Below, piece by piece: positions 19,631-28,148 of a stretch of DNA of 64,000 bases. Source of the stretch: Thioclava nitratireducens (GTDB lineage Bacteria > Pseudomonadota > Alphaproteobacteria > Rhodobacterales > Rhodobacteraceae); NCBI RefSeq assembly GCF_001940525.2, contig NZ_CP019437.1, positions 3,087,501-3,151,500 on the forward strand, written 5' to 3'. A program made the translations under genes and the position numbers. The notes under the pieces were generated by a model. The model did no database searches, was not told the DNA's origin, and saw nothing but the letters and a program-made list of their open reading frames with translations. Position 1 is the stretch's first letter, and each line of letters begins with the position of its first letter.

Positions 19631-20194
19631 TCAGCCTTTCGAGATGAACCCGGTGATCGGATAGACGCGGCCCAGCGCGCCGGGGTTGCTCATGACGCGC
19701 ACGGCGCTCCAGTCATTCTTCTCGGAGACATCCACCACGACCATGTCGAGCGACACTTTGTTACGCTCCCAGTTCGCGTGATCGACCCGGATCTGACGCG
19801 GCGAGTCGACGCCCGAGACGACCGCGATATGGCCCAGCGGATTGCGACGGGTCGCCGAGAAGGCCATCACCGCGCCGACCTTCGGCTGGTGACCGCGCGC
19901 ATAGAGCCCCTTCGCCTGCGACCACCACGTCTTGGCATTGCCGCGAATGTCGATACCGGAGGCATTGCGCGCGAACGGCACGCACCAGACCCGCTGGCGC
20001 TTGGCGCGCATCTGCTTGGCCACCTCGACCGCGTATGCACGGCGTTCGAGATTGACGGCGCCCACCTCATCCCGTGCGCTTGCGAAGCCCATCCTGTCGC
20101 CGGTGGTCGGGGTACAGGCCGAGACGGTCAGCGCCGCGATCAGAACAAGCGAGAGAGGGGCTGCACGGCCCGCAAGGTCAGAGATGGAGAGCAT
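19631..20194 (-). CDS. CHAP-domain lipoprotein (probable peptidoglycan amidase/endopeptidase)
   Basis: A 187-residue protein with a signal sequence and a lipobox (TVSAC, Cys27), so it should be anchored in a membrane on the periplasmic side. The following domain has the CHAP layout: Cys71 in RVWCVPFARNASGIDIRGNA, a conserved TWWSQAKG region, and His122 in NPLGHIAVVSGV, the expected Cys-His pair for cutting peptidoglycan peptide bonds. CHAP is the best-fitting family. It is convergent with the small gene at 19204. Confidence 0.82.
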   Translation of the reverse strand: MLSISDLAGRAAPLSLVLIAALTVSACTPTTGDRMGFASARDEVGAVNLERRAYAVEVAKQMRAKRQRVWCVPFARNASGIDIRGNAKTWWSQAKGLYARGHQPKVGAVMAFSATRRNPLGHIAVVSGVDSPRQIRVDHANWERNKVSLDMVVVDVSEKNDWSAVRVMSNPGALGRVYPITGFISKG

Positions 20195-20361
20195 GGGCGA
20201 TCACTGTCGATGTCGAATTGTTGCGTCTTCGTTACCTCGTTGCATAGCCCTGAATCAGGCTTTGACCGAAGAAGAAATTCGGCGCAGATCAGCGGGTTGG
20301 CGAATATCCGCTTACAGAAATGTAATGTAGGGAACTTTTTCGAGCCTCGCGCGGCGCGACT

Positions 20362-20856
20362 TCAGCGCCGATGGTCCGAGGAACAACGCGCCCGCAGGTA
20401 AATCTCGGCCCACGCGAAGCCCGGATCGATCCCCCGTTCGGCGAGCCATGCCTCCTGCAGGCGATAGGCTTCCGGCTCGGCCGCCGCAGGACAGGGCCAG
20501 TCCTTGGCTCGAAACTGAGCGCGATGAATGAGCTCATGCAAAAGCGAGGAAAGCAGCATCGGATCGTCCTCCGACCAAGGCGCGACAAGGAAGATCCGGT
20601 CCTCGACAAAATCGTAGGCCGCGCGCAGATCGGCATCGACGAGGAGATCTCGCCCTTCATAGGTGATGACCTCTCCGCTCTGGCAAAGGAAAATCGCAGG
20701 CGCGCCCTCCGGCGCGGCGTAGTCGCTATGCTCTGCGATCCACGCGGTGAGCGGCGCCATCACCGCCTTTGGCACAGCGATCGGCAGCGGCGCGGGACAG
20801 GCCCCGACCGCTGCCGGACATACCAGAGCAAGCCCTATGACGATGGCTCGGATCAT
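20362..20856 (-). CDS. Secreted protein with HExxH motif (DUF6647-like)
   Basis: A 164-residue protein beginning with a signal peptide; VGAC (Cys20) could also be a lipobox. The centre holds HELIH (His107-Glu108-Leu-Ile-His111) in SSLLHELIHRAQF, the zinc-binding helix of metallopeptidase-like folds. I recall this family as DUF6647, with unknown substrate; a similar HELIHRAQ pattern is common in Rhodobacterales. The ATG at 20856 has AGGAGG 4 bp upstream; 20874 is an alternative start. Catalytic activity is inferred only from the motif. Confidence 0.75.
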   Translation of the reverse strand: MIRAIVIGLALVCPAAVGACPAPLPIAVPKAVMAPLTAWIAEHSDYAAPEGAPAIFLCQSGEVITYEGRDLLVDADLRAAYDFVEDRIFLVAPWSEDDPMLLSSLLHELIHRAQFRAKDWPCPAAAEPEAYRLQEAWLAERGIDPGFAWAEIYLRARCSSDHRR

Positions 20857-20942
20857 CCCGCCTCCTCTGAGCACAGGATAGCAGGTACCGGATGCCCTCG
20901 GAAATGACGCCGGTCATTGGGCCGGATCGTTCGAGCCGGCCC

Positions 20943-21416
20943 CTAGTTTGGCATCATCGGCGGTGCCATCACGATATAGGGTGTCTTGGGCGCCTCCCCC
21001 GGCGGCAAGGCCTCTGGCATCGGATCCCCCGGCTCGCCGAGCGACTTGATATACTGGTAGAGCGAGCGCAGATCGCTCTCGGGCATGGCATGCACGTTGT
21101 AGAACGGCATCGGCGGCTTCGCGTCGAAGGTCTTCGCGAATTCCACGAAACCGTCCTCATCCATATCCTTGATCTCGTCGCGCAAATTGACCGCATAGGT
21201 CGTGCCCCACGGACCCTGCCAGCCGAGCGGTACGCCCTTGAGCGCCGCCTCCGGATCGATCTTGCCGCCGGATTCGTTGTAACCGGCCGTGTGGCAGTCG
21301 TGACATCCCGAGGTGATCGAGACCAGTCTGCCTCGTTCGACCGAGACCTCCTGCGCGAGCCCTGCCGAAGACCCGGCCAGCGCGGCGAGCGCGGCCAGAA
21401 TGATGACGCGTTTCAT
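20943..21416 (-). CDS. Periplasmic mono-haem cytochrome c
   Basis: A 157-residue protein with an N-terminal signal peptide (residues 1-21) and one haem-binding site CHDCH (Cys38, Cys41, His42). Met residues at MPFYNVHAMPESDL could provide the sixth ligand. The C terminus is Pro- and Met-rich. It looks like a class I c-type cytochrome similar to those found with dehydrogenase subunits, but no partner enzyme is adjacent. The ATG at 21416 follows GAGGGGGAATACCC; 81 further codons upstream look non-coding. Confidence 0.85.
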   Translation of the reverse strand: MKRVIILAALAALAGSSAGLAQEVSVERGRLVSITSGCHDCHTAGYNESGGKIDPEAALKGVPLGWQGPWGTTYAVNLRDEIKDMDEDGFVEFAKTFDAKPPMPFYNVHAMPESDLRSLYQYIKSLGEPGDPMPEALPPGEAPKTPYIVMAPPMMPN

Positions 21417-21738
21417 GGGTATTCCCCCTCTCCCTTTTGACAGACGACCCTCTCCCGGGTCGTTTCTCCCTGTGGTCGGGGCTTTTGCGAAAGTCACCTG
21501 ACCTAAGGGAAAGGATGCGCCCGGAGGGGCGAGTCGGGCAAGCGATGAAATGACACCCCCCTTCAGCGCCGCCATGGTGACCTGGCATCGACTGCCCCGG
21601 GGTCGCGCCCATCCTCCCCACGGGAGCGCGCGATTTAGATACCGCGCGAGCATGACCAAAATGCAGGCATCAAAGCGAAAGCAGGAAGCGGCGAAGCTGT
21701 CAAAACGCCTATCCGACGCTCGGACGCCGCCCGCCGCC
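21417..21738. other. 322-bp non-coding region between urtE and the cytochrome c gene
   Basis: I see no gene here. It holds the inverted repeat ACGACCC-tctccc-GGGTCGT at 21444-21463, 28 bp upstream of the cytochrome c start, and GCGCG-N10-CGCGC near 21628-21648. No clear poly-T terminator is visible after urtE. The region must contain the cytochrome promoter. Confidence 0.5.
21444..21463 (-). promoter_or_regulatory. Inverted repeat upstream of cytochrome c gene
   Basis: A perfect 7-bp inverted repeat (ACGACCC / GGGTCGT, 6-nt spacer) lies 28-47 bp before the start codon. It could be a leader hairpin or a dimeric repressor site. No known regulator motif is matched. Confidence 0.35.
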
Positions 21739-22434
21739 TCAGACGCTCACTACCTCGCGCAGCGCCTCGCGGGTGAGCGTCTCCTTCGTGCCCTCCATTG
21801 CGACCGCGCCGCGTTTGAGCACGTAGAAACTATCGCCCAGATCATGCGCGAAGTCGAAATACTGCTCGACCAGCACGATCGCCATATCCCCCTTTTCGCG
21901 CAGGTAGGAAATCACCCTCCCGATCTGCTGGATGATGTTGGGCTGGATGCCCTCGGTCGGCTCGTCCAGCAGCAGTAGCTTCGGCTTCATCAGCATCGCG
22001 CGGGCAATGGCGAGCTGCTGTTGCTGTCCGCCCGAGAGATCCCCGCCCCGGCGATTGAGGAAGTCCTTCAGGATCGGGAACAGCTCGTAAATCTCATCCG
22101 GGATGACATGCTCGGATTTCGGCAGACAGGCGAAAGCCGTCTCCATATTCTCGCGCACCGTCAACAGCGGGAAGATCATCCGGCCCTGCGGCACGTAACC
22201 CAGACCCGCCTTCGCCATCGCCTGTGGCGGCACGCGCCCCATCTCCGCGCCATCCAGCGTAACAGACCCGCCCGAGCGCAGATGCGTCCCGGAGATCGCC
22301 TTCAGCAGCGAGGTCTTCCCAACCCCGTTGGTGCCCATGATGCAGGTCACCTCACCCGCACGCGCCACCATGTCGATCCCGTGCAGGATCTGGCTGCCGC
22401 CGTAGTGAAGCGTCAGCCCCTCGGTCTTCAGCAT
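21739..22434 (-). CDS. urtE: Urea ABC transporter ATP-binding subunit UrtE
   Basis: One of two ATPases of the urea (and short-chain amide) importer, 231 residues. Walker A is GTNGVGKTSL, the signature is LSGGQQQQLAIARAL and Walker B LLLLDEPTEGIQPNI, where the IQP segment is typical of the UrtE/LivF type. The ATG at 22434 gives the family N terminus MLKTEGLTLHYGG; a TTG nine codons upstream (22461), overlapping urtD, is the alternative and has GAGGTG before it. It is the last gene of urtABCDE. Confidence 0.93.
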   Translation of the reverse strand: MLKTEGLTLHYGGSQILHGIDMVARAGEVTCIMGTNGVGKTSLLKAISGTHLRSGGSVTLDGAEMGRVPPQAMAKAGLGYVPQGRMIFPLLTVRENMETAFACLPKSEHVIPDEIYELFPILKDFLNRRGGDLSGGQQQQLAIARAMLMKPKLLLLDEPTEGIQPNIIQQIGRVISYLREKGDMAIVLVEQYFDFAHDLGDSFYVLKRGAVAMEGTKETLTREALREVVSV

Positions 22435-22450
22435 CGCGGGTTTTGTCAGA

Positions 22451-23221
22451 TCAGCGGCCAAGATACACCTCGATCACGCGTTTGTCGGCGGTCACATGGT
22501 CGAGCGAGCCTTCCGCCAGAACCGACCCCTCATGCAGCACCGTCACCTTGCAGTTCAGACGGCGCACGAATTCCATGTCATGCTCGACCACGACCACGGC
22601 ATGATCGCGCGCCAGATCGACCAGAAGCGCGGTCGTCTGCTCGCGCTCGGCCAAGGTCATCCCGGCGGCGGGCTCGTCGACCAGCAACAGCTTCGGCTCC
22701 TGCGCCAAGAGCATCCCGATCTCCAACCATTGCTTCTGCCCGTGGCTCAGCTCGCCCGATTTGCGCGGCAGCTGATCGGCAAGGCCCACCTGCGCCGCGA
22801 TCTCTTCGACGCGTGCACGATCGGCAGCCCCCGCCTTCCAACCCAGCACCGCGAAAGGGCTGCGATTGGCTTTCAGCGCCATCATCAGGTTCTCGGTGAC
22901 GGTCTGATCCTCGAAGACGGTGGGCTTCTGAAACTTCCGCCCGATCCCGATCCGCGCGATCTTCGCCTCATTGAGCCGCAGCAGGTTGGTCGAACTTTCG
23001 CCCCACAGCACCGAGCCCTCGTCGGGCCGCGTCTTGCCGGTCACGATATCCATGAATGTCGTCTTGCCTGCCCCGTTCGGCCCGATCACTGCGCGCAGCT
23101 CAGTCGGGCCGATATTGAAGCTCAGGTTGTTGATCGCCTTGAACCCGTCGAAGCTAACGGAGATGCCCGAGACCTCCAGCAGGGTCTGCGCTCCCGCCCC
23201 CGGTTTGACCGCGACATTCAT
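22451..23221 (-). CDS. urtD: Urea ABC transporter ATP-binding subunit UrtD
   Basis: The second ATPase of the urea importer (LivG-like), 256 residues. Walker A is GPNGAGKTTF, the signature LSHGQKQWLEIGMLL has the SHGQ variant common to UrtD, and Walker B is LLLVDEPAAGMT. Its ATG overlaps the urtC stop by 4 bp. The ATG at 23221 is chosen for that coupling and because upstream codons up to 23386 lie inside urtC. Confidence 0.94.
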   Translation of the reverse strand: MNVAVKPGAGAQTLLEVSGISVSFDGFKAINNLSFNIGPTELRAVIGPNGAGKTTFMDIVTGKTRPDEGSVLWGESSTNLLRLNEAKIARIGIGRKFQKPTVFEDQTVTENLMMALKANRSPFAVLGWKAGAADRARVEEIAAQVGLADQLPRKSGELSHGQKQWLEIGMLLAQEPKLLLVDEPAAGMTLAEREQTTALLVDLARDHAVVVVEHDMEFVRRLNCKVTVLHEGSVLAEGSLDHVTADKRVIEVYLGR

Positions 23222-24441
23222 TCCTGCGCCTCCTCTTCCCGGAACGAGCCCTTGTCGGGGCCAAGCGGCGCGCCATGGCGGTTCGGGCGGCGGATGCCTT
23301 CGAAGAGATCGATCAGCCCCGACAGCCCTTTCGGTGCGAACAAGGTCACCAGCACGAAGGCGAGCCCCAACAGCACCTGCCACCAATCGACCCAGTCGAT
23401 CGTGTAGAAGCCCAGCGGCAGATCAGGGACGCGGCCGCCAGTGAACCAGCTCGAGACGATGGAGACGAAGGCCGCCCCCATTACCGCACCATAAAGCCGC
23501 CCGCGCCCGCCGATAGCGACCCAGACCGCGAGGTAGATCGAGGCGATGGGCGCCATCTCGCCCGGATTGATGATCCCCGCCTGCGGGTAATAGAGCGCGC
23601 CCGCGACGGCCGCGATCACCGCCGTCAGGGTGAAGACGAACAGCTTGTAGCCTTCGACCGAATAACCAAGAAAGCGCACCCGCGCCTCGTCGTCGCGAAT
23701 GCCGCGAATGACCGAGCCGAACTTGCCCGAGACGATCAGCGACGCCGCGATATAGCCAAGCGCGAGCGCAATCGCCGACGCCCAGAGGAACCAGATCGAC
23801 AGATGATCCTGCCCCACGCTCACGCCGGGAATGTTCTGCAACCCCGAAAGCCCGTTATTGCCGCGCAGCCCGCTCTCGTTCTGGAAGAGGTAAAGCGACA
23901 GCGCAAGCGTCATCGCCTGCGTCAGGATCGACAGATACACGCCCGTCACACGTGAGCGAAACGCGAGCCAGCCGAAGATCAGCGCCAAGAGCCCCGGCAC
24001 CAGCACCACGAACAAAAGCTGCATCGGCAGGTTGCCCGCGAAGGTCCAGATCGCGGGTAGATCGGACCCGCCCACCACGCCGAAGATCTGCGTGCCGATT
24101 GCGTCATTCACCTCCTGCGGTGTCATCGGGAACTCGCCCGCCGATTTCAGGACGATGTCGCGGGTGCGCTCATACATGAGCCACATGCCGATCATGTAGC
24201 CGCCCAGCCCGAAGAAGGCGAAATGGCCGAGCGACAGAATGCCCGTATAACCCCAGACCAGATCCATCGCGATGGCGATCAGGCACAGGCAGAGCGTCTT
24301 GCCCAGCGTCTTGACCATCGAGGTCGAGATCGCGCCCGGCCCGTAGGCATGGGAGAGCAAAGTGACCCCCAGCGTGAAGACCGCAAGGATCAGCAGGAAC
24401 CACAATACGGACGGGTTCTTGGCGAGAAATCCGGATTTCAT
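23218..24441 (-). CDS. urtC: Urea ABC transporter permease UrtC
   Basis: A LivM-type membrane subunit with about ten transmembrane helices, 407 residues. The LGHFAFFGLGGYMIGMWL segment and GLRGNNGLSGLQNIPG are characteristic of UrtC. The loop at about 105-140 (ERTRDIVLKSAGEFPMTPQE) is an extra periplasmic segment typical of this group. The ATG at 24441 is chosen over longer in-frame starts because the conserved N terminus begins there. Between it and urtB lies a composite repeat. Confidence 0.94.
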   Translation of the reverse strand: MKSGFLAKNPSVLWFLLILAVFTLGVTLLSHAYGPGAISTSMVKTLGKTLCLCLIAIAMDLVWGYTGILSLGHFAFFGLGGYMIGMWLMYERTRDIVLKSAGEFPMTPQEVNDAIGTQIFGVVGGSDLPAIWTFAGNLPMQLLFVVLVPGLLALIFGWLAFRSRVTGVYLSILTQAMTLALSLYLFQNESGLRGNNGLSGLQNIPGVSVGQDHLSIWFLWASAIALALGYIAASLIVSGKFGSVIRGIRDDEARVRFLGYSVEGYKLFVFTLTAVIAAVAGALYYPQAGIINPGEMAPIASIYLAVWVAIGGRGRLYGAVMGAAFVSIVSSWFTGGRVPDLPLGFYTIDWVDWWQVLLGLAFVLVTLFAPKGLSGLIDLFEGIRRPNRHGAPLGPDKGSFREEEAQE

Positions 24442-24460
24442 GCGCGAACCTCCGATGTTG

Positions 24461-24514
24461 CGGCGGGGGGTTCGCACCCCCGCGCCCCCGCGGGATATTT
24501 GGACCAAGAGGAAG
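24461..24514 (+). repeat. Composite 3'-end repeat, copy 2
   Basis: The hairpin GGGGG-ttcgca-CCCCC (24466-24481) is followed by CGGGATATTT (24491-24500), ten bases, and GAAG (24511-24514). The GAAG end lies 21 bp from the urtB stop on the opposite strand. It interrupts the urtB-urtC junction, so it may weaken transcription of urtCDE relative to urtB. Confidence 0.75.
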
Positions 24515-24535
24515 GGAAAGCGGTCTGTCTCATGC

Positions 24536-26518
24536 TCAATCCCCCGCGGCCCGGCCCTTGAGCGCGATGATGCCGCGCGGGCGGAACTGGATGAAGATGA
24601 TGATGAAGAGGATCATGTAGGTCTGGGCCGCGAGCGTATTCGACGGGTTCAGCCATTCGATGCCCTTCTGCAGCACGCCTATCAGGGTCGCGCCCGCGAG
24701 CGTGCCGAAGATCGAGCCGACGCCGCCGACCACGACCGTCATGAAGCTCTGAACGATATAGTCCTGCCCCATCTCGGAGGTGACTTTCGCGAAAAGCCCG
24801 ATGGCCACGCCCGCGATCCCGGCAATACCTGACCCAAACCCGAAAGCCAGCATGTTGATCCGGTCCGGGTTTATCCCCATCGAAGCCGCCATCGAGGGGT
24901 TCTGCGTGACCGCGCGAACCTCCAGCCCGAGGCGCGTCTTGCGCATCACCCAGAGATAGAGGGCGAGGAACACCAGCGCGAGCACGAAGATCGCGATCCG
25001 GATATAGCTGATCGAGACGACATCGTTGAGTGTCCACGCCCCCTCCAGCCACGGCGGCGAAGTCAGAGGACGGGCCTGCGTCCCGAAGATATTCTTGAAC
25101 AGCTGCTGCAGCGCGATGGAGATGCCGAAGGTGGCCAGCAGCGTCTCCAGCGGGCGTTTGTAAAGATAACGGATCACCAGCCGCTCCATCGCGACGCCCG
25201 CGCCGAAGGTGATGGCGAAGGCCAGCGGCAGCGCGATCAGGATCGATAGCGTATAGTCGGGCACGAAGAGCTGCACGACATAGCCGGTATAGGCCCCCAT
25301 CGTGATGAACTCGCCATGCGCCATGTTGATCACGCCCATCACCCCGAAGGTGATCGCAAGCCCGATGGCGGCGAGGAAATAGATCGAGGCGAGCGATAGC
25401 GCATCGAGACCGAGATCGACCGTCTGCATCCCAGCCACCGTGCGGCTCACGCGGGTCAGCGCGGCCTCGGCGGCGGCGGTCACTTCCGGGTCAGGCTCGG
25501 CATAGATATCGGCGAATTGGTGATCGGCGACCAGTGCCTCGGCCTCGGCATCGGTCAGGCGCTGCGGCACCTCTCCGGCGGCGGCCAGCGTCGCATAGGC
25601 TTCTTCACGCTTGGCCGGATCGGCCATCGCGGCAAGCGGCAGTCCGCCCACCTGACCATCCTTCACATGCGCGGCCAGAGCCTGCTGCATCTCGGAGGCC
25701 GAAATCCGCGCCGGCGCCATGTCGGCCGAGACCAGCATCGCATAGGCTTGGTCTTCGGAAATATCGCGGCCTGGCTTGAGCGTCTTGGCGACATTGCCCT
25801 CGGGCGCGCCTTCAAAGACCTTGCGGGTCGTCGCCACCAGAGGGTTCAGCGTGGCACGGAAATCCAGCCCCAGATCGGCCCCGAAACTGTCGATCGCGGC
25901 GACGCGCTCCCCGGCATCCTTGCCGAAGCGGATCGTCAGCAAACGCTCCAGACGCTGCTTCTCCGCCTTGATCGCGGGATCGGGCTCGTCGGGGATCGAG
26001 GCGCGCAGGGGCTCCAGATGCGACGCCTCGCCGTTACGGTCGATCGCGGTCAGCGCCTCGCGGCGTTTCTTCGGATCGGGATCGCTGAGCAGGAACCGCA
26101 CCAGCGCCACGCCGATCTCGGCGCGCACGCCGGAATTGGGCTTCACCTCGTCGATATCGGATTTCGGCGCGGTGCCCGCAGGCTCTCCGGTGACCGGATC
26201 GCTCAGTTGGTATTCGCTGCCGGTTTTCTTCACGATGAAGAAGGCGCCGTCGCTTTCGCGCAGCCCGACGCGCTTGTCGGCCCAGGCCTGCAGGAAGCGC
26301 GAGGCCCCCTCGCCCGAAGCCGCGATTGCCTCGATCACCGGGCCGATGGTGCGGCGCGACGGCTTGGCGACCTGCTTGGCATAGTCCTGAAGAACGGCGC
26401 GCAGCCCGAACGTCTCGCTTTGCGTGGCCTCCGCCTGCGGCGCGCTGCCCGCGTCCTGCGCCAGCCCGGGCACGGCCAGTGCCAGAACAATCCCGAGCGC
26501 GATCAAAAACTTGCGCAT
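24536..26518 (-). CDS. urtB: Urea ABC transporter permease UrtB with long periplasmic N-terminal domain
   Basis: A 660-residue protein. A signal peptide (1-20) leads into about 350 soluble residues, partly helical and HEAT-like (around 130-215: DPDPKKRREALTAIDRNGEA), before the LivH-type permease starts near residue 372 (LGLDALSLASIYFLAAIGLA) with the conserved GVMGVINMAHGEFITMGAYTG. The permease half alone matches the usual urea or branched-chain amino acid transporter size. The N-terminal extension is known in many UrtB proteins but its role is unclear. urtA lies 58 bp upstream. Confidence 0.93.
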   Translation of the reverse strand: MRKFLIALGIVLALAVPGLAQDAGSAPQAEATQSETFGLRAVLQDYAKQVAKPSRRTIGPVIEAIAASGEGASRFLQAWADKRVGLRESDGAFFIVKKTGSEYQLSDPVTGEPAGTAPKSDIDEVKPNSGVRAEIGVALVRFLLSDPDPKKRREALTAIDRNGEASHLEPLRASIPDEPDPAIKAEKQRLERLLTIRFGKDAGERVAAIDSFGADLGLDFRATLNPLVATTRKVFEGAPEGNVAKTLKPGRDISEDQAYAMLVSADMAPARISASEMQQALAAHVKDGQVGGLPLAAMADPAKREEAYATLAAAGEVPQRLTDAEAEALVADHQFADIYAEPDPEVTAAAEAALTRVSRTVAGMQTVDLGLDALSLASIYFLAAIGLAITFGVMGVINMAHGEFITMGAYTGYVVQLFVPDYTLSILIALPLAFAITFGAGVAMERLVIRYLYKRPLETLLATFGISIALQQLFKNIFGTQARPLTSPPWLEGAWTLNDVVSISYIRIAIFVLALVFLALYLWVMRKTRLGLEVRAVTQNPSMAASMGINPDRINMLAFGFGSGIAGIAGVAIGLFAKVTSEMGQDYIVQSFMTVVVGGVGSIFGTLAGATLIGVLQKGIEWLNPSNTLAAQTYMILFIIIFIQFRPRGIIALKGRAAGD

Positions 26519-26576
26519 CCCGTCCCCTTAGGATGAAACGGCCGGAAGAGGCGCAGCCCTCCCGGCCAAGACACGG

Positions 26577-27881
26577 TCAGTAGTTCGATTTCTTCTGAAC
26601 GCAGGTTTCGGTCTCGGTGTTGTACATGCCGCAATCGAGCCCCGGCCAATCAGACTTGAGCACCGCCGATTCCGGCAGGAAGTCGGTCCACGCGTCGCCC
26701 GGCACCGGATCGGTCTGGCTGATGATGTCGAACTGACCGTCTTCCTGAATTTCGCCGATCAGTACCGGCTTGGTCAGGTGGTGGTTCGGCAGCATCTTCG
26801 CGGTGGAACCGGTGAGGTTCGGGAACTCCTGTCCCGGCATCGCAGCGATGACCTTGTCGACGTCAGTGGAGCCGGCCTGCTCGACCGCCTGCACCCACAT
26901 GTTGAAGCCGATATAGGTGGCTTCCATCGGGTCGTTGGTCACGCGGCTGTCGTCGCCGGTGAATTCGTGCCACTGCTTGATGAAGGCCGCGTTCTCGGGC
27001 GTATCGGCGCTCTCGAAGTAGTTCCAGGCGGCCAGCTGACCGACAAGGTTCTTGAGATCGGCGTCGCCGAGACCGGACAGCTCCTCTTCGCCGACCGAGA
27101 AGGCCACGACGGGGATATCCTCGGCGGTGATGCCGGAGGCTGCGAGTTCCTTGTAGAAGCCGATATTCGCGTCGCCGTTGATCGTCGAGATCACGCCGAC
27201 CTTCTTGCCGTCCGCGCCGAGCGCCTTCACGTCGGAGACGATCTTCGACCAGTCCGACTGACCGAAGGGGGTGTAGTTCACGAAGATATCTTCCTTCGCG
27301 ATGCCCTTGTCCTGCAGGTAGGCTTCGAGAATGTTGTTCGTGGTGCGCGGATAGACATAGTCCGTGCCCAGCAGCGCGAATTTCTCGACGCCAAGCTCTT
27401 CGAGGAAGTAATCGACCGCCGGGATCGCCTGCTGGTTCGGGGCAGCGCCGGTATAGAACACGTTGCGCGAGCTTTCCTCACCCTCGTATTGCACCGGGTA
27501 GAACAGCAGGCCGTTGAGTTCCTCAAGGACCGGCAGCACCGATTTCCGCGACACGGACGTCCAGCAGCCGAAGATCACGTCGACCTTGTCCACGGTGATC
27601 AGCTCGCGCGCTTTTTCCGCGAACAGTGGCCAGTCCGAGGCCGGGTCGACCACGACCGCCTCGAGCATCTTGCCGTTGATGCCGCCTTTCTTGTTCTGCT
27701 CCTCGACCAGCATCAGGACCGTGTCCTTGAGCGTGGTTTCCGAGATCGCCATCGTGCCCGATAGCGAGTGCAGGACGCCCACCTTGATCTTGTCGTCTTC
27801 CTGCGCGAAGGCGAGGCCCCCGCTCATCGAGATGGCCCCGGCCAGCGCCGCGGACATCATCAGTTTACGCCGATTGATCAT
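26577..27881 (-). CDS. urtA: Urea ABC transporter substrate-binding protein UrtA
   Basis: The periplasmic receptor that binds urea (or related amides), 434 residues. The signal region MINRRKLMMSAALAGAISMS has a twin-arginine-like RRK but could use Sec. The mature part has the type I periplasmic fold with KVGVLHSLSGTMAISE and ALLGTDYVYPRTTN, characteristic of UrtA/FmdD-like receptors. The ATG at 27881 follows GAGGGA; a GTG six codons earlier is less likely. It is the first gene of urtABCDE. Confidence 0.95.
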   Translation of the reverse strand: MINRRKLMMSAALAGAISMSGGLAFAQEDDKIKVGVLHSLSGTMAISETTLKDTVLMLVEEQNKKGGINGKMLEAVVVDPASDWPLFAEKARELITVDKVDVIFGCWTSVSRKSVLPVLEELNGLLFYPVQYEGEESSRNVFYTGAAPNQQAIPAVDYFLEELGVEKFALLGTDYVYPRTTNNILEAYLQDKGIAKEDIFVNYTPFGQSDWSKIVSDVKALGADGKKVGVISTINGDANIGFYKELAASGITAEDIPVVAFSVGEEELSGLGDADLKNLVGQLAAWNYFESADTPENAAFIKQWHEFTGDDSRVTNDPMEATYIGFNMWVQAVEQAGSTDVDKVIAAMPGQEFPNLTGSTAKMLPNHHLTKPVLIGEIQEDGQFDIISQTDPVPGDAWTDFLPESAVLKSDWPGLDCGMYNTETETCVQKKSNY

Positions 27882-28063
27882 TTCATTTCCCTCGTTCACG
27901 TCAGCCCCGCGCGGCCCTTCAAGGGCTCATTCTGCGGGTGCCGAACCTCCACTATTGCCACCGGTCTCGGGACATCCCATCGACCCCGCGCCACACATCA
28001 AGGCGCCTCCGACATCCAAACCCTCACGCTGCAGCGCGGCAAAAAATTCCGGCACCGCGCAGC

Positions 28064-28087
28064 AAAAAACCCGCCGGTTGGGCGGGT
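28064..28087 (-). terminator. Rho-independent terminator after ureG
   Basis: In minus-strand reading the 7-bp stem ACCCGCC-caacc-GGCGGGT is followed by a run of T (the A tract at 28064-28069 on the plus strand). It lies about 60 bp after the ureG stop and separates the urease operon from urtA, which must then have its own promoter in 27882-28063. Confidence 0.8.
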
Positions 28088-28117
28088 CTGCCGAAGTTTT
28101 CGCACAAATTCTGACTT

Positions 28118-28138
28118 TTCGCCCAATAGATGGGCGAA
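28118..28138. promoter_or_regulatory. Inverted repeat just after ureG
   Basis: The perfect 8-bp inverted repeat TTCGCCCA-ataga-TGGGCGAA lies 11 bp beyond the ureG stop, before the terminator. In minus-strand reading only a weak AAAAG tract follows, so it may be an mRNA-stabilising hairpin or part of a tandem termination region. Confidence 0.45.
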
Positions 28139-28148
28139 TGTTTCGCGG

